Shown: one piece after another, positions 32,971-41,177 of the stretch
Numbering within the stretch: the stretch's first letter is position 1
How the letters are laid out: each line of letters starts with the position of its first letter
Assembly: GCF_000185505.1 (NCBI RefSeq)
Contig: NZ_GL622359.1
Coordinates: 1,819,391-1,862,040, forward strand
DNA from: Pseudoramibacter alactolyticus ATCC 23263
GTDB lineage: Bacteria; Bacillota; Clostridia; Eubacteriales; Eubacteriaceae
Direction of reading: 5' to 3'
Length of the DNA: 42,650 nucleotides
Notes under the pieces: generated by a model
Databases searched by the model: none
What the model saw: the letters and a program-made list of their open reading frames with translations, nothing else
Told to the model about the DNA's origin: nothing
Translations under genes and position numbers: made by a program

Positions 32971-33153
32971 ATGGATGAAGTGACGTTCAGACGGTTGATG
33001 CGGGAGAGCGGCATCCCCCAGGCCGAAACCGAGCGGACCATTCGCATGGTGGAAGCGGTGCGCGCCGGTGATCCGGCGGCGGATATCCATATTCCCATCG
33101 ACTATACCCGGGTGTTTGAAGGGATGTGCGTGACCCGGGAAAAGCGTGGATGA
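32971..33153 (+). CDS. Small 60-residue protein, unknown
   Basis: Starts ATG at 32971 after GAGAGGAAGG and ends 33153. Charged, mostly helical ('FRRLMRESGIPQAETERTIRMVE'), with one cysteine and no membrane segment. It follows the DJ-1/PfpI gene by 25 bases and precedes a strong terminator, so it is the last gene of that operon. No family is recognised. Confidence 0.6.
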   Translation: MDEVTFRRLMRESGIPQAETERTIRMVEAVRAGDPAADIHIPIDYTRVFEGMCVTREKRG

Positions 33154-33213
33154 TCAGCGGCCGTGATGTGCGGCACAGATAAGCCAAGCGTTACGGGCAA
33201 CGGCCAATGCGAA

Positions 33214-33246
33214 AGCTCCCCGACGGATTGTGTCGGGGGGCTTTTT
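33214..33246 (+). terminator. Terminator of the cupin/DJ-1 operon
   Basis: An 11-bp GC-rich stem AGCTCCCCGAC/GTCGGGGGGCT with one G-T pair, a 7-nt loop and five T. Confidence 0.92.
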
Positions 33247-33398
33247 GAATGGCGGAAAAAGCCGTCGGCCGGCATAAAGGGATCGGAAAAAAGAAAAGTG
33301 CAAAAAAGTTTCGGCGCGGGTCATAAAAATACAGAAAGGGTCTTAAAAATGCAAAAAAATGGTTTGAAGGGTGTTCTCGGCCCTTTTCGCTCCCATCG

Positions 33399-33404
33399 TA
33401 TAAT
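33399..33404 (+). promoter_or_regulatory. -10 box of the GRE3 operon
   Basis: TATAAT with no acceptable -35 at 16-18 bp, giving a leader of about 80 bases. The absence of a -35 mirrors GRE1 and points to an activator. Confidence 0.6.
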
Positions 33405-33492
33405 GAAAACAGAAATGACGACCTGCGTGGATGGCGTTTTTTCTCAAGCAAAAAAGCTTGACCAAAAATCAATTTTTTATGAGGAGGCTAAT

Positions 33493-36084
33493 ATGGCTAT
33501 TGCAAAAGGATTCAGCGAACCGACTGATCGCATTAAACAGCTTAAAGCGCGCATCATCGACGCGATGCCGACGGTTGAAGCGGACCGTGCGGAGCTGCTC
33601 ACCGAAGCGTACAAAAAGTATGAAGGTGCGACACCGGTGATTCGTAATGCCCGCGCGAATGAAGCGATCTTTAACGGCATTCCGGTGACGATTCGTCCGG
33701 GGGAACTGATCGTCGGCGCGCTGACCGTCACGGACCGCGGCTGCCAGATTTATCCTGAATTTTCTTACGACTGGGTCGAAGCCGAATTTGACACCATGGC
33801 GACCCGCAAATGCGACCCGTTTGAAATTCCGGAGGACACCAAGCGCCGTCTGTCGGAAGTGTTCAAATACTGGCCGGGCAAAACCAACTCGGATCTCGCC
33901 CATTCGCTGATGTCCGATAAAGCGCTCGAATGTCAGGCGGAAGGGGTTTTCACCGTCGGCAACTATTATTTTGGGGGGATCGGCCACGTCTGCGTTGATT
34001 ATGGCAAGGTGCTGAGAGTCGGTTTTTCCGGCATCGTCAAGGAAGCGGCCGAAAAGAAAGCGGCCCTCGATCCGGAAGATCCGGAAACCATCGTCAAGAC
34101 CCAGTTTTACGATGCGGTGATCATCACCTATAACGCGGCGATTAATCTCGCGCACCGCTACGCGGCAAAGGCCCTCGAAATGGCCCAGACCGAAATCAAC
34201 CCGCAGCGCAAGAAAGAGCTTCTGCAGATCGCTCAGAACTGCGCGAATGTGCCGGAAAAACCGGCGCAGAACTTCTGGGAAGCCTGCCAGGCTTTCTGGT
34301 TTGTGCAGCTGATCATGCATCTCGAATCCTCCGGACACTCCATTTCGCCGGGGCGCTTCGACCAATATATGTATCCCTATTACCAGAACGACACCATCGA
34401 CCGCGACTTTGCCCAGGAACTGGTAGACTGCATCTTTATCAAGCTCAACGACCTGAACAAAACCCGCGACGCCATTTCCGACGAGCTCTTTGCCGGATAC
34501 GCGATCTTCCAGAACATGTGCGCCGGCGGTCAGACGCCGGAAGGGCTCGATGCCACCAACGACGTTTCCTACATGCAGCTGGATGCCATTGCCCATGTCG
34601 GGCTGCCCCAGCCATCGATGTCCATTCGTTACTGGGACGGCACGCCGGATGAATTCCTGCTCCGCGCCTGCGAAGTGGTTCGTCTGGGTCACGGCCTGCC
34701 GGCGATGTATTCCGATGAAGTTGCGATCCCGATGCTCGAAAACGACGGCGTCTGCCTCGAGGATGCCCGCGACTGGCTGCCGATCGGCTGTGTCGAGCCG
34801 CAGCCCCAGCATAAGGCCGACGGCTGGCACGACGCCGCTTTCTTCAACTGCTGCAAGGTGCTCGATATCACCCTGCACAACGGGAAGAGCCGCGGCAAGC
34901 AGCTCGGGCCGAAGACCGGCGAAATGACCGAAATGCAAACCTTCGAGGATTTTGTCAAGGCTTATGAAGAACAGATGAAATTCTTCGTGCATTACCTGGT
35001 CGAATCTGACAACTGTGTGGACTACGCCCACATGATGAACATGCCGATGCCCTTCGAATCCGCGCTGGTGGACGGCTGTCTCGACAAGGGAAAATCCGTT
35101 CAGGAAGGAGCCGCGAAGTATAACTTTACCGGGCCGCAGGCCTTCGGGACCGCGGACGTCATCGACTCTTTCGTCGCCGTGAAGCAAAACGTCTTTGAAG
35201 ATCACAAATACACCATGGCGGAAATGATGGACGCCATCGACAACAACTTTGGCTACACCGTCGATCCGAATTTCAACCCGACGGGTTCCGACCGGGAACA
35301 GGGCTGCGGCACCGCTCCGGCATCCGCCGGCGGCGGCAGCACCCGCTCCGCGATGGAACAGAAAGTCTGGGAAGTGGTTCAGTCGGTGCTGGGCGAAAGC
35401 AACGCGATTGATCTATCGGCGCTGAACGGCGGCGAACCGGTGGTCACCGGCGCATCCGCCGGCAGCGATCAGCTTGCCAAGTGGAATAAGATTCATAAGC
35501 AAATGCTGAGCGCACCGCATTTTGGCAACGACATTCCGGAAGTCGACCTGCTCGGCCGCCGCGTCACCAAAATCTATTCCAGCGAAGTTCACGGCCAGAA
35601 GAACCCCCGCGGCGGGATCTATCACGCCGGCTGCTACACCGTTTCTGCCAACGTCGGGATGGGCCGCGATGTCGACGCTCTGCCGGACGGCCGCCTGGCA
35701 CAGTCGGCGCTGTCCGACAACATTTCGCCGCGCCACGGCTTTGACGTCAGCGGGCCGACCGCAGCCAATGCGTCCTCCGCGACCATCGACGCCCTGGACT
35801 TCGGGAATGGGACCCTGCTCAACCAGAAGCTGCTGCCGTCGGCCGTCGCCGGTGACGAAGGTCTCAAGCGCTTCGCGGCACTGGTGCGCGCCTACTTCGA
35901 TCACAAGGGTTATCATATCCAGTTCAACATCGTCAACAGAGAGTCCCTGCTTGAAGCGCAGGCGCATCCGGAACAGCATAAGGATCTGATCGTCCGCGTC
36001 GCCGGCTATTCGGCACAATTCGTCGTGCTTGCCAAGGACGTTCAGGATGACATCATTGCCCGGACAGAACAGACATTCGAATAA
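33493..36084 (+). CDS. Glycyl radical enzyme GRE3, glycerol/propane-1,2-diol dehydratase-like
   Basis: An 863-residue glycyl radical enzyme. The radical glycine is G838 ('RVAGYS') and the thiyl cysteine C433 in 'GCVEPQ'. E435, D447, H165 and H282 complete the residue set of B12-independent diol dehydratases (H164 and H281 in the C. butyricum glycerol enzyme). It is expected to convert a 1,2-diol (propane-1,2-diol or glycerol) to the aldehyde plus water. An insertion at about residues 590-665, Gly/Ser/Ala-rich in part, lengthens the Cys-Gly distance by about 75 residues relative to glycerol dehydratase. The ATG at 33493 follows GAGGAGG. It is followed at 23 bp by its activase and then by a CoA-acylating aldehyde dehydrogenase, which supports the aldehyde-forming reaction. 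Confidence 0.93.
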   Translation: MAIAKGFSEPTDRIKQLKARIIDAMPTVEADRAELLTEAYKKYEGATPVIRNARANEAIFNGIPVTIRPGELIVGALTVTDRGCQIYPEFSYDWVEAEFDTMATRKCDPFEIPEDTKRRLSEVFKYWPGKTNSDLAHSLMSDKALECQAEGVFTVGNYYFGGIGHVCVDYGKVLRVGFSGIVKEAAEKKAALDPEDPETIVKTQFYDAVIITYNAAINLAHRYAAKALEMAQTEINPQRKKELLQIAQNCANVPEKPAQNFWEACQAFWFVQLIMHLESSGHSISPGRFDQYMYPYYQNDTIDRDFAQELVDCIFIKLNDLNKTRDAISDELFAGYAIFQNMCAGGQTPEGLDATNDVSYMQLDAIAHVGLPQPSMSIRYWDGTPDEFLLRACEVVRLGHGLPAMYSDEVAIPMLENDGVCLEDARDWLPIGCVEPQPQHKADGWHDAAFFNCCKVLDITLHNGKSRGKQLGPKTGEMTEMQTFEDFVKAYEEQMKFFVHYLVESDNCVDYAHMMNMPMPFESALVDGCLDKGKSVQEGAAKYNFTGPQAFGTADVIDSFVAVKQNVFEDHKYTMAEMMDAIDNNFGYTVDPNFNPTGSDREQGCGTAPASAGGGSTRSAMEQKVWEVVQSVLGESNAIDLSALNGGEPVVTGASAGSDQLAKWNKIHKQMLSAPHFGNDIPEVDLLGRRVTKIYSSEVHGQKNPRGGIYHAGCYTVSANVGMGRDVDALPDGRLAQSALSDNISPRHGFDVSGPTAANASSATIDALDFGNGTLLNQKLLPSAVAGDEGLKRFAALVRAYFDHKGYHIQFNIVNRESLLEAQAHPEQHKDLIVRVAGYSAQFVVLAKDVQDDIIARTEQTFE

Positions 36085-36107
36085 GTAAAACGATTGGAGG
36101 CGCCGCG

Positions 36108-37040
36108 TTGAGGTCCGTGAATATTGACTATGCATTAGAAGGGGACGTATTTAATATACAACGCTTCTCCCTCAATGACGGTCCCGGTATCCGAACGATC
36201 GTATTCCTGAAAGGTTGTCCGCTGCGCTGTTGGTGGTGCTGCAACCCGGAATCCCAAAAACTGCGTCCGGTCATTCTTTACGATGTGGTGAGCTGCATCC
36301 ATTGCGGCTCCTGCCTGAAAGTGTGCCCGGAGCCGGGGGCTCTGTCCCCGGAAAACCCCGCCTTTGTCGATTATCAAAAATGTACGGGCTGCGGCGAATG
36401 TGTCGCCGTCTGCCCGGCGGGGGCCTTGGCGCAGAAGGGCAAGAAAATGACGGTGCAGCAGGTGATTCGCGAAGTGAAAAAAGATGCCGCATATTATCGC
36501 CGGACCGGCGGCGGCATCACCATTTCCGGCGGAGAGCCGCTGATGCAGTACCGCTTCACGGCGGAGATTTTAAAAGCCGGACAGGCCCAAGGCTGGAACA
36601 CGGCGATCGAAACCACCGGATACACCTATGAAGAGGCGGCACTCGATGCCGTGCTGCCGTATTTGGATCTCGCATTGATGGACGCGAAAGCGCCCAACGA
36701 TGAGCTCCACAAAAAATTTACCGGCGTCAGCAACGAGGTGATCAAAAAGAATGCCCGGCGCATCGCGAAGGAGGCGGGGAACACCATCATCCGCGTTCCG
36801 ACCATTCCGGGCGTCAACGCATCCGCGGAAACCATCCGCGAGATCGCGGACTTTGCGAAGGATCTCGGTGTGAAGGAAGTGCATCTGCTGCCCTATCACA
36901 AATTGGGTGAAAATAAATATCATCTGATGGGGTTGGAATATAAAATGCCGGAGGATACCAAGACGCCAAACAGAGAAGAGATGGCCGCTTTTAAAAAAGT
37001 GGTTGAATCGGCAGGGCTCGCTTGCAAGATCGGGGGGTAA
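36108..37040 (+). CDS. Radical SAM GRE-activating enzyme with two ferredoxin-type clusters
   Basis: A 310-residue activase. The radical SAM motif is C37-x3-C41-x2-C44 ('GCPLRCWWC'). It is followed by an 8-cysteine insert with two [4Fe-4S] motifs: C63/C66/C69/C73 and C92/C95/C98/C102. 'SGGEP' lies near residue 142. This architecture is the usual one for activases of diol dehydratases and other non-PFL GREs. The start is TTG at 36108, seven bases after GGAGG. It lies 23 bp after GRE3 and is surely its activase; GRE1 may share it. Confidence 0.95.
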   Translation: MRSVNIDYALEGDVFNIQRFSLNDGPGIRTIVFLKGCPLRCWWCCNPESQKLRPVILYDVVSCIHCGSCLKVCPEPGALSPENPAFVDYQKCTGCGECVAVCPAGALAQKGKKMTVQQVIREVKKDAAYYRRTGGGITISGGEPLMQYRFTAEILKAGQAQGWNTAIETTGYTYEEAALDAVLPYLDLALMDAKAPNDELHKKFTGVSNEVIKKNARRIAKEAGNTIIRVPTIPGVNASAETIREIADFAKDLGVKEVHLLPYHKLGENKYHLMGLEYKMPEDTKTPNREEMAAFKKVVESAGLACKIGG

Positions 37041-37149
37041 ACCGGTCGCGCAAGCGCACGCTGCCAAAAGATGGTTAAAAACATGAATGGATCAGGCTGA
37101 ACGCGTCGGTCGGCGCGCAGTCTGTGGCTAACCAACCGGTTTTAAATTG

Positions 37150-37325
37150 TTGAACACAGCCGAAAGGCTGGTTCAAATAAAGCAGGAAGGAAAGCTGATT
37201 TCGCTTGAGGCGCCAAATGTGGGAACCCTTCGGGGATTTTGACGATTCAAGTCGGACGGCAATACCAGAGCTTCCTGATTTTTGGTCTCGTGGGGTCCTG
37301 GCTGCTTTGCTGGGATCCCATTTTT
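37150..37325 (+). ncRNA. Structured leader/attenuator candidate before the aldehyde dehydrogenase gene
   Basis: The 383-bp gap between activase and aldehyde dehydrogenase contains several hairpins: TTGAAC..AGCC-GAAA-GGCT..GTTCAA at 37150-37176, a CCC-TTCG-GGG hairpin near 37229-37240, and a terminator-like stem at 37291-37320. I could not match it to a known riboswitch or T-box. It may be only a terminator with structured flanks. Confidence 0.35.
37291..37325 (+). terminator. Terminator or attenuator between activase and aldehyde dehydrogenase genes
   Basis: TGGGGTCC pairs with GGATCCCA (one G-T pair), followed by five T. Confidence 0.65.
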
Positions 37326-37423
37326 GCATGAAGCATTGGATAAAAGCATTTTGAAAAAACAGCAAGATAAAAATATCGGTCAAGGCATCGCGATGATGCC
37401 GGAGAAGAAAGGGGGAAGTATTG

Positions 37424-38725
37424 ATGGAATCAACCGTTGGCAACCTGGCGCTTAAGGCCCGGGCGGCCTTTAAACAATTTGCGGGTAAGCCCCTGAAAGA
37501 CAGAGAGGCGGTGATCCGAGCCATTCGTATGGTGCTGGCGAGCGAGGCAGAGGATCTGGCTCGCCGCGCTTTTAATGAAACGGGCATGGGCATCGTTGCC
37601 GACAAGCAGGAGAAAATTGCACTCGCAATCCATCAGACGCCGGGCACGGAGGATCTTATTACGGAGGTGGTGACCAACGACGACGGCATGGTTCTTTACG
37701 AACTGTCGGCTTTCGGGGTGGTGTGCGCGGTGCATCCGGCGACCAATCCGGCGGCGATGCTTATCAACATCACGATTTCGGCACTGGCGGCGGGCAACGC
37801 GGTGATTCACTGCGCCCATCCGAGGGCGCTCGAAACGAGCAAGCATATCGTCGCGTTGATGAACGAAACCGCCAGGCGCGTTCTGGGCATCGATCATTTA
37901 ATTGGCATCCTGCCCACCGGCGGCATGCAGGCCATCCAGGAAATGATGAACCATCCGGATGTGGACATGATCGTGATGACAGGCTCGCACACGGCGGTGA
38001 GCCGCGCCTGCAGTGCCGACAAAAAGGTCATCGGCGCAGGACCGGCCAACCCGCCGGTGATCGTCGACGAAACGGCCAACGTGATCAAGGCGGCGGAGGA
38101 CATTGTGAAATCCGCATCTTTTGACAATAATTTAATGTGCGTAACGGAAAAGGCCATTGTCGCGGTGAACGCCATCGCCGATACCCTGGCGAGAGAAATG
38201 GAAGCCTGCGGCGCACAATATATTGAGGCGCCGGAGGATATTGAAAAACTGACCCGCGCCATCATCGACGGCGATATGCAGCCGCGCAAGGTTTTTGACG
38301 GCCGCAATGCGGAAGATATCCTCGAATCGGCGGGCATTCCGGCCAAGCCCGGGGTGAAGCTCGTCGTCGTGCGCGCGGCGCCGGAGCATCCCTTTGTCAC
38401 GAAGGAACTCAAGATGCCGGTGGTGCCGATGGTGCGCACCGCCAATTTTGACGAGGCCGTGGCGGCGGCGCTGGCCATTGAGCAAGGCTGCCATCACACG
38501 GCGATGCTCCACAGTCAATCCATTGAGCGGCTCAACTATGCAGCTAAGATCATGCAGACGTCGGTCTTTGTGAAGAACGGGCCGGGATATGCGGGCATCG
38601 GCTATCAAATGGACGCGCCCTGCTCCTTTGCCGTCGCCACGAAAACGGGGGAAGGCACCGTCACGGCCAGACACTTCGGCCGTCGCCGCCGCTGCTTCCT
38701 GACAGAAGCTTTCACCATTCGCTGA
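37424..38725 (+). CDS. CoA-acylating aldehyde dehydrogenase (EutE/PduP-like)
   Basis: A 433-residue NAD-dependent enzyme turning an aldehyde plus CoA into acyl-CoA. The catalytic cysteine is C239 in 'FDNNLMCVTEK'. The nucleotide-binding 'TGSH' (about 187-190) and the C-terminal 'GEGTVTARHFGRRRRC' (about 407-422) are typical of EutE/PduP. It lacks the N-terminal 20-60-residue amphipathic encapsulation helix of microcompartment members, beginning directly at the domain. The ATG at 37424 follows GGGGGAAG. With GRE3 it would make propionyl-CoA from propanediol, or 3-hydroxypropionyl-CoA from glycerol. No alcohol dehydrogenase or acyltransferase for the branch is in the window. Confidence 0.92.
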   Translation: MESTVGNLALKARAAFKQFAGKPLKDREAVIRAIRMVLASEAEDLARRAFNETGMGIVADKQEKIALAIHQTPGTEDLITEVVTNDDGMVLYELSAFGVVCAVHPATNPAAMLINITISALAAGNAVIHCAHPRALETSKHIVALMNETARRVLGIDHLIGILPTGGMQAIQEMMNHPDVDMIVMTGSHTAVSRACSADKKVIGAGPANPPVIVDETANVIKAAEDIVKSASFDNNLMCVTEKAIVAVNAIADTLAREMEACGAQYIEAPEDIEKLTRAIIDGDMQPRKVFDGRNAEDILESAGIPAKPGVKLVVVRAAPEHPFVTKELKMPVVPMVRTANFDEAVAAALAIEQGCHHTAMLHSQSIERLNYAAKIMQTSVFVKNGPGYAGIGYQMDAPCSFAVATKTGEGTVTARHFGRRRRCFLTEAFTIR

Positions 38726-38781
38726 CACCGCGGGCGCCCTGTAAAAATGTAAAAAACAAACCTTTTAAAGCAGTCGGGATA

Positions 38782-38811
38782 TTGAAACGTGCATCGCATT
38801 TCTGTTAAAAT
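38782..38811 (+). promoter_or_regulatory. Promoter of the PocR sensor-regulator-metK operon
   Basis: TTGAAA, 18 bp, TAAAAT, about 120 bases before the sensor ATG. Confidence 0.6.
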
Positions 38812-38938
38812 GAAACTGGCCGTCGGCAAATAGCCGAGAACTTCCCAAAGGGGCACCGTCCGGTGTTTTAAAGGGGGCATTTGATCGGAAACGATCGAAG
38901 AAAGATTAAAGAATGTGCGAAGAAAAAGAGGGAATGCG

Positions 38939-40159
38939 ATGAAAATGATAACGGGCCAGTTAACAGAGGAAACCCTGCTGGATATTCAGCGGACGCTGTC
39001 CGCGGCGACAACACTGCCCTTTTATATTGTCGATTATAAAGGCGAGGTGGTGCTGCCGCCGGTCGACGAGTCAGACTTCATGAAGGAAGTGCACCAATGG
39101 ACCGCGGTGAGTGACGCCATGCGCGTGGCCGATGCGGCCGGCGGTATCCGGGCGGCCGCCAAGGGCGAGCCGTTGATTTACAAAATCCCCTGCGCGCTTT
39201 ATAAGCTGGCGGTGCCCATCGTCGTGGACAATCAGTTTTGGGGCAGCCTGATCGGCGGGCCGGTGCGCCTGGATGCGGCGCCTGCTGTTTTTTTTGAACA
39301 GGACGGCGATGCCCGGGAGGAAAGCGAAACCTTTCTTGCGGTGCACCGCCATCTCTGGGAGCAGATCGTTTGCCTGCCGGAGACGACGCTTTTGCGGGAT
39401 GCGGACCTTGCGGGCACCATCACCGCGAAAGTCGTGATGCTGGCGGCGGGCTGGCAGCGCGAAAAAGAGCAACGGGAAGCGGCGGAGCAGATCATCGACA
39501 AGCAATACCGCCAACTCGAGGCCTACAAGCGCAGTGAGTCGCTGCCGCGCAAAGAGCATCTGGCGGATCGGCTCAACATGCATTTCTGGTTTAACGCGCT
39601 GACTTCGGCGGCCAATCTGTCCATTCTGGAGGGGGCGCTGCGCACCAACGAAATGGTGACGTTGATTTCCGAATTTTTGCGGGATACCTTGTTTAACAAC
39701 CGCGATTTTTGGAGCCTGAAGCAGGAAATCAAAGCCATTGAATGTTTTTTGCGTATCCAGGCGGTGCGCTTCGGCGATCGGATCCAATACAAAATCGACG
39801 TGCCGCGCAATCTGATGAAAACCCGGATGCCGAAGATGATGACGATGCCCTTTGTGGAATTTGCCATGAGCGGGCTGACCGGCCAGCGGGAAGGCGGCAG
39901 CCTTTTGGTGAAGATCACACGGCAGGACGGCTGGATCAGCGTGCTGCTGGAAGACAACGCCCAGCGGCGGGAACCGGCGCCGGAAGATCCGGTTGTCAAA
40001 GAGCGAAGCAGTTATTTTTCGCTGGCCGACAATATCGGCGCGGTGAAAGAGCGGCTGAACCGCGTGTACGGCACCGGCTACCGCGTGGTGGAAGAACGTG
40101 TCGGCGGGCAGAACCGCTGCATTATCCGCATTCCGGAAGAGGAGGCGGCCGATGTTTAA
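38939..40159 (+). CDS. PocR-like sensor protein with degenerate LytS-type ATPase domain
   Basis: A 406-residue cytoplasmic sensor. The N-terminal PocR-type domain (about 5-110) keeps the fold landmarks ('LAVPIVVDN') but all four cysteines of the paralogue at 29824 are replaced (Met48, Val57, Met61, Ile83). The phosphoacceptor histidine is kept (H215 in 'MHFWFN'). The Asn box is 'PFVEFA' with Phe308 for Asn, and the G1 box reads 'DNAQR' instead of DNGxG, so ATP binding is doubtful. It may be phosphorylated by another kinase or act by binding alone. The start at 38939 has GAGGG six bases upstream. It overlaps the response-regulator gene by eight bases. Confidence 0.85.
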   Translation: MKMITGQLTEETLLDIQRTLSAATTLPFYIVDYKGEVVLPPVDESDFMKEVHQWTAVSDAMRVADAAGGIRAAAKGEPLIYKIPCALYKLAVPIVVDNQFWGSLIGGPVRLDAAPAVFFEQDGDAREESETFLAVHRHLWEQIVCLPETTLLRDADLAGTITAKVVMLAAGWQREKEQREAAEQIIDKQYRQLEAYKRSESLPRKEHLADRLNMHFWFNALTSAANLSILEGALRTNEMVTLISEFLRDTLFNNRDFWSLKQEIKAIECFLRIQAVRFGDRIQYKIDVPRNLMKTRMPKMMTMPFVEFAMSGLTGQREGGSLLVKITRQDGWISVLLEDNAQRREPAPEDPVVKERSSYFSLADNIGAVKERLNRVYGTGYRVVEERVGGQNRCIIRIPEEEAADV

Positions 40160-41177
40160 GGTGCTCATTGCCGACGACGAATATCTGATGCGCGAAGCGC
40201 TCAAGCGCATGGTGGAAATGGTTGACGGGTTCGAAGTCTGTGCGACGGCGAATACCGGGCAGGAAGCGGTGGACCAGGCGGCGGCGCTGTCGCCGGACAT
40301 CATCTTTATCGATGTGGTGATGCCGGATCTGGGCGGAATTGAGGCGGCCAAACGCATCAAAGACAGCGGGAACCGCGCGCCGATTTATCTGATATCGGCC
40401 TACAATGAATTTCAATTCGCGAAGGAAGCCATCTATATCGGGGTGGCGGAGTATTTGACGAAGCCCCTGGGCTATACCGACGTGAAGCGGGTGCTCGAAA
40501 CCTACCGCGGGCTGAACACCAAGCGCGATGAGACTTTTGAGAGCATCTGTCGCTGTGTGGACGCGCAGCATTACGGCGATATGTATTATCGGCTGCCGGA
40601 TTTGATTGCCGACATCCGCGAGGAGAGCTGGGACTCGCCGGAAGAAATTGTCGAATACTATTACGATATTGAAAGCCGATTGTTTGAACGTTATGCGTGT
40701 TCGCTGGAGACGAACTACGTCAACCGGCCGGCGGGGAAAATGCTGCCGATCGTGCGCTGGCTGGAGTTTAGGCTCTATGCCACCCTGGATTTGATCTATC
40801 GGCACAACGCCGTGGCCCAATACCCGGTGATGGCCCGTTCGTTTGCCTATATCGATCAGCACACTGGCGACAATATCGGCCTGCGGGAAGTCCGGGACGA
40901 CAGCGGCCTGTCTCAGGGGTACCTCAGCCGCATTTTCAAAAAGACCCTGGGCATCTCGGTGATGTCCTATATCCATTTGTGCCGCATGATGCAGGCCAAG
41001 TGGTATTTCTGCACAGAGGATGCCAATGTCACCGATGTGGCGTATCAACTGGGCTATAACGAAAGCTCTTATTTCAGCAAACTCTTTAAGAAATACGAAC
41101 ACACCACCATTTCGCAATATAAAAAGATGATTAAACAGGAAAGGAGAGAAAAACATCAAGATGAAACGAACAGCTGA
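40152..41177 (+). CDS. AraC-type response regulator
   Basis: A 341-residue response regulator. The receiver has D8, D9, D54, S82 and K104, so it is competent for phosphorylation. The AraC helix-turn-helix pair occupies about residues 235-330 ('NVTDVAYQLGYNESSYFSKLF' region). The ATG at 40152 has GAGGAGG upstream inside the sensor gene. It overlaps metK by 17 bases at its 3' end. It is the natural partner of the sensor at 38939 and a likely activator of GRE3 or its paralogue. Confidence 0.92.
   Translation: MFKVLIADDEYLMREALKRMVEMVDGFEVCATANTGQEAVDQAAALSPDIIFIDVVMPDLGGIEAAKRIKDSGNRAPIYLISAYNEFQFAKEAIYIGVAEYLTKPLGYTDVKRVLETYRGLNTKRDETFESICRCVDAQHYGDMYYRLPDLIADIREESWDSPEEIVEYYYDIESRLFERYACSLETNYVNRPAGKMLPIVRWLEFRLYATLDLIYRHNAVAQYPVMARSFAYIDQHTGDNIGLREVRDDSGLSQGYLSRIFKKTLGISVMSYIHLCRMMQAKWYFCTEDANVTDVAYQLGYNESSYFSKLFKKYEHTTISQYKKMIKQERREKHQDETNS

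Larger units (their letters stand above)
33154..33492. other. Intergenic region upstream of GRE3
   Basis: 339 bases. After the terminator it holds the -10 box at 33399-33404 and a small hairpin CAAGC/GCTTG at 33445-33460 in the leader. The open frame running into GRE3 from 33163 has no start signal and is not considered coding. Confidence 0.6.

Noticed and set aside
33163-33492. N-terminal extension of GRE3 from 33163
   Set aside because: It crosses a terminator and the promoter; the paralogue GRE1 begins at the equivalent of 33493, which has GAGGAGG.
37041-37423. T-box or cobalamin riboswitch before the aldehyde dehydrogenase
   Set aside because: Neither the T-box GGGTGGNACCGCG sequence nor the B12-box is present.
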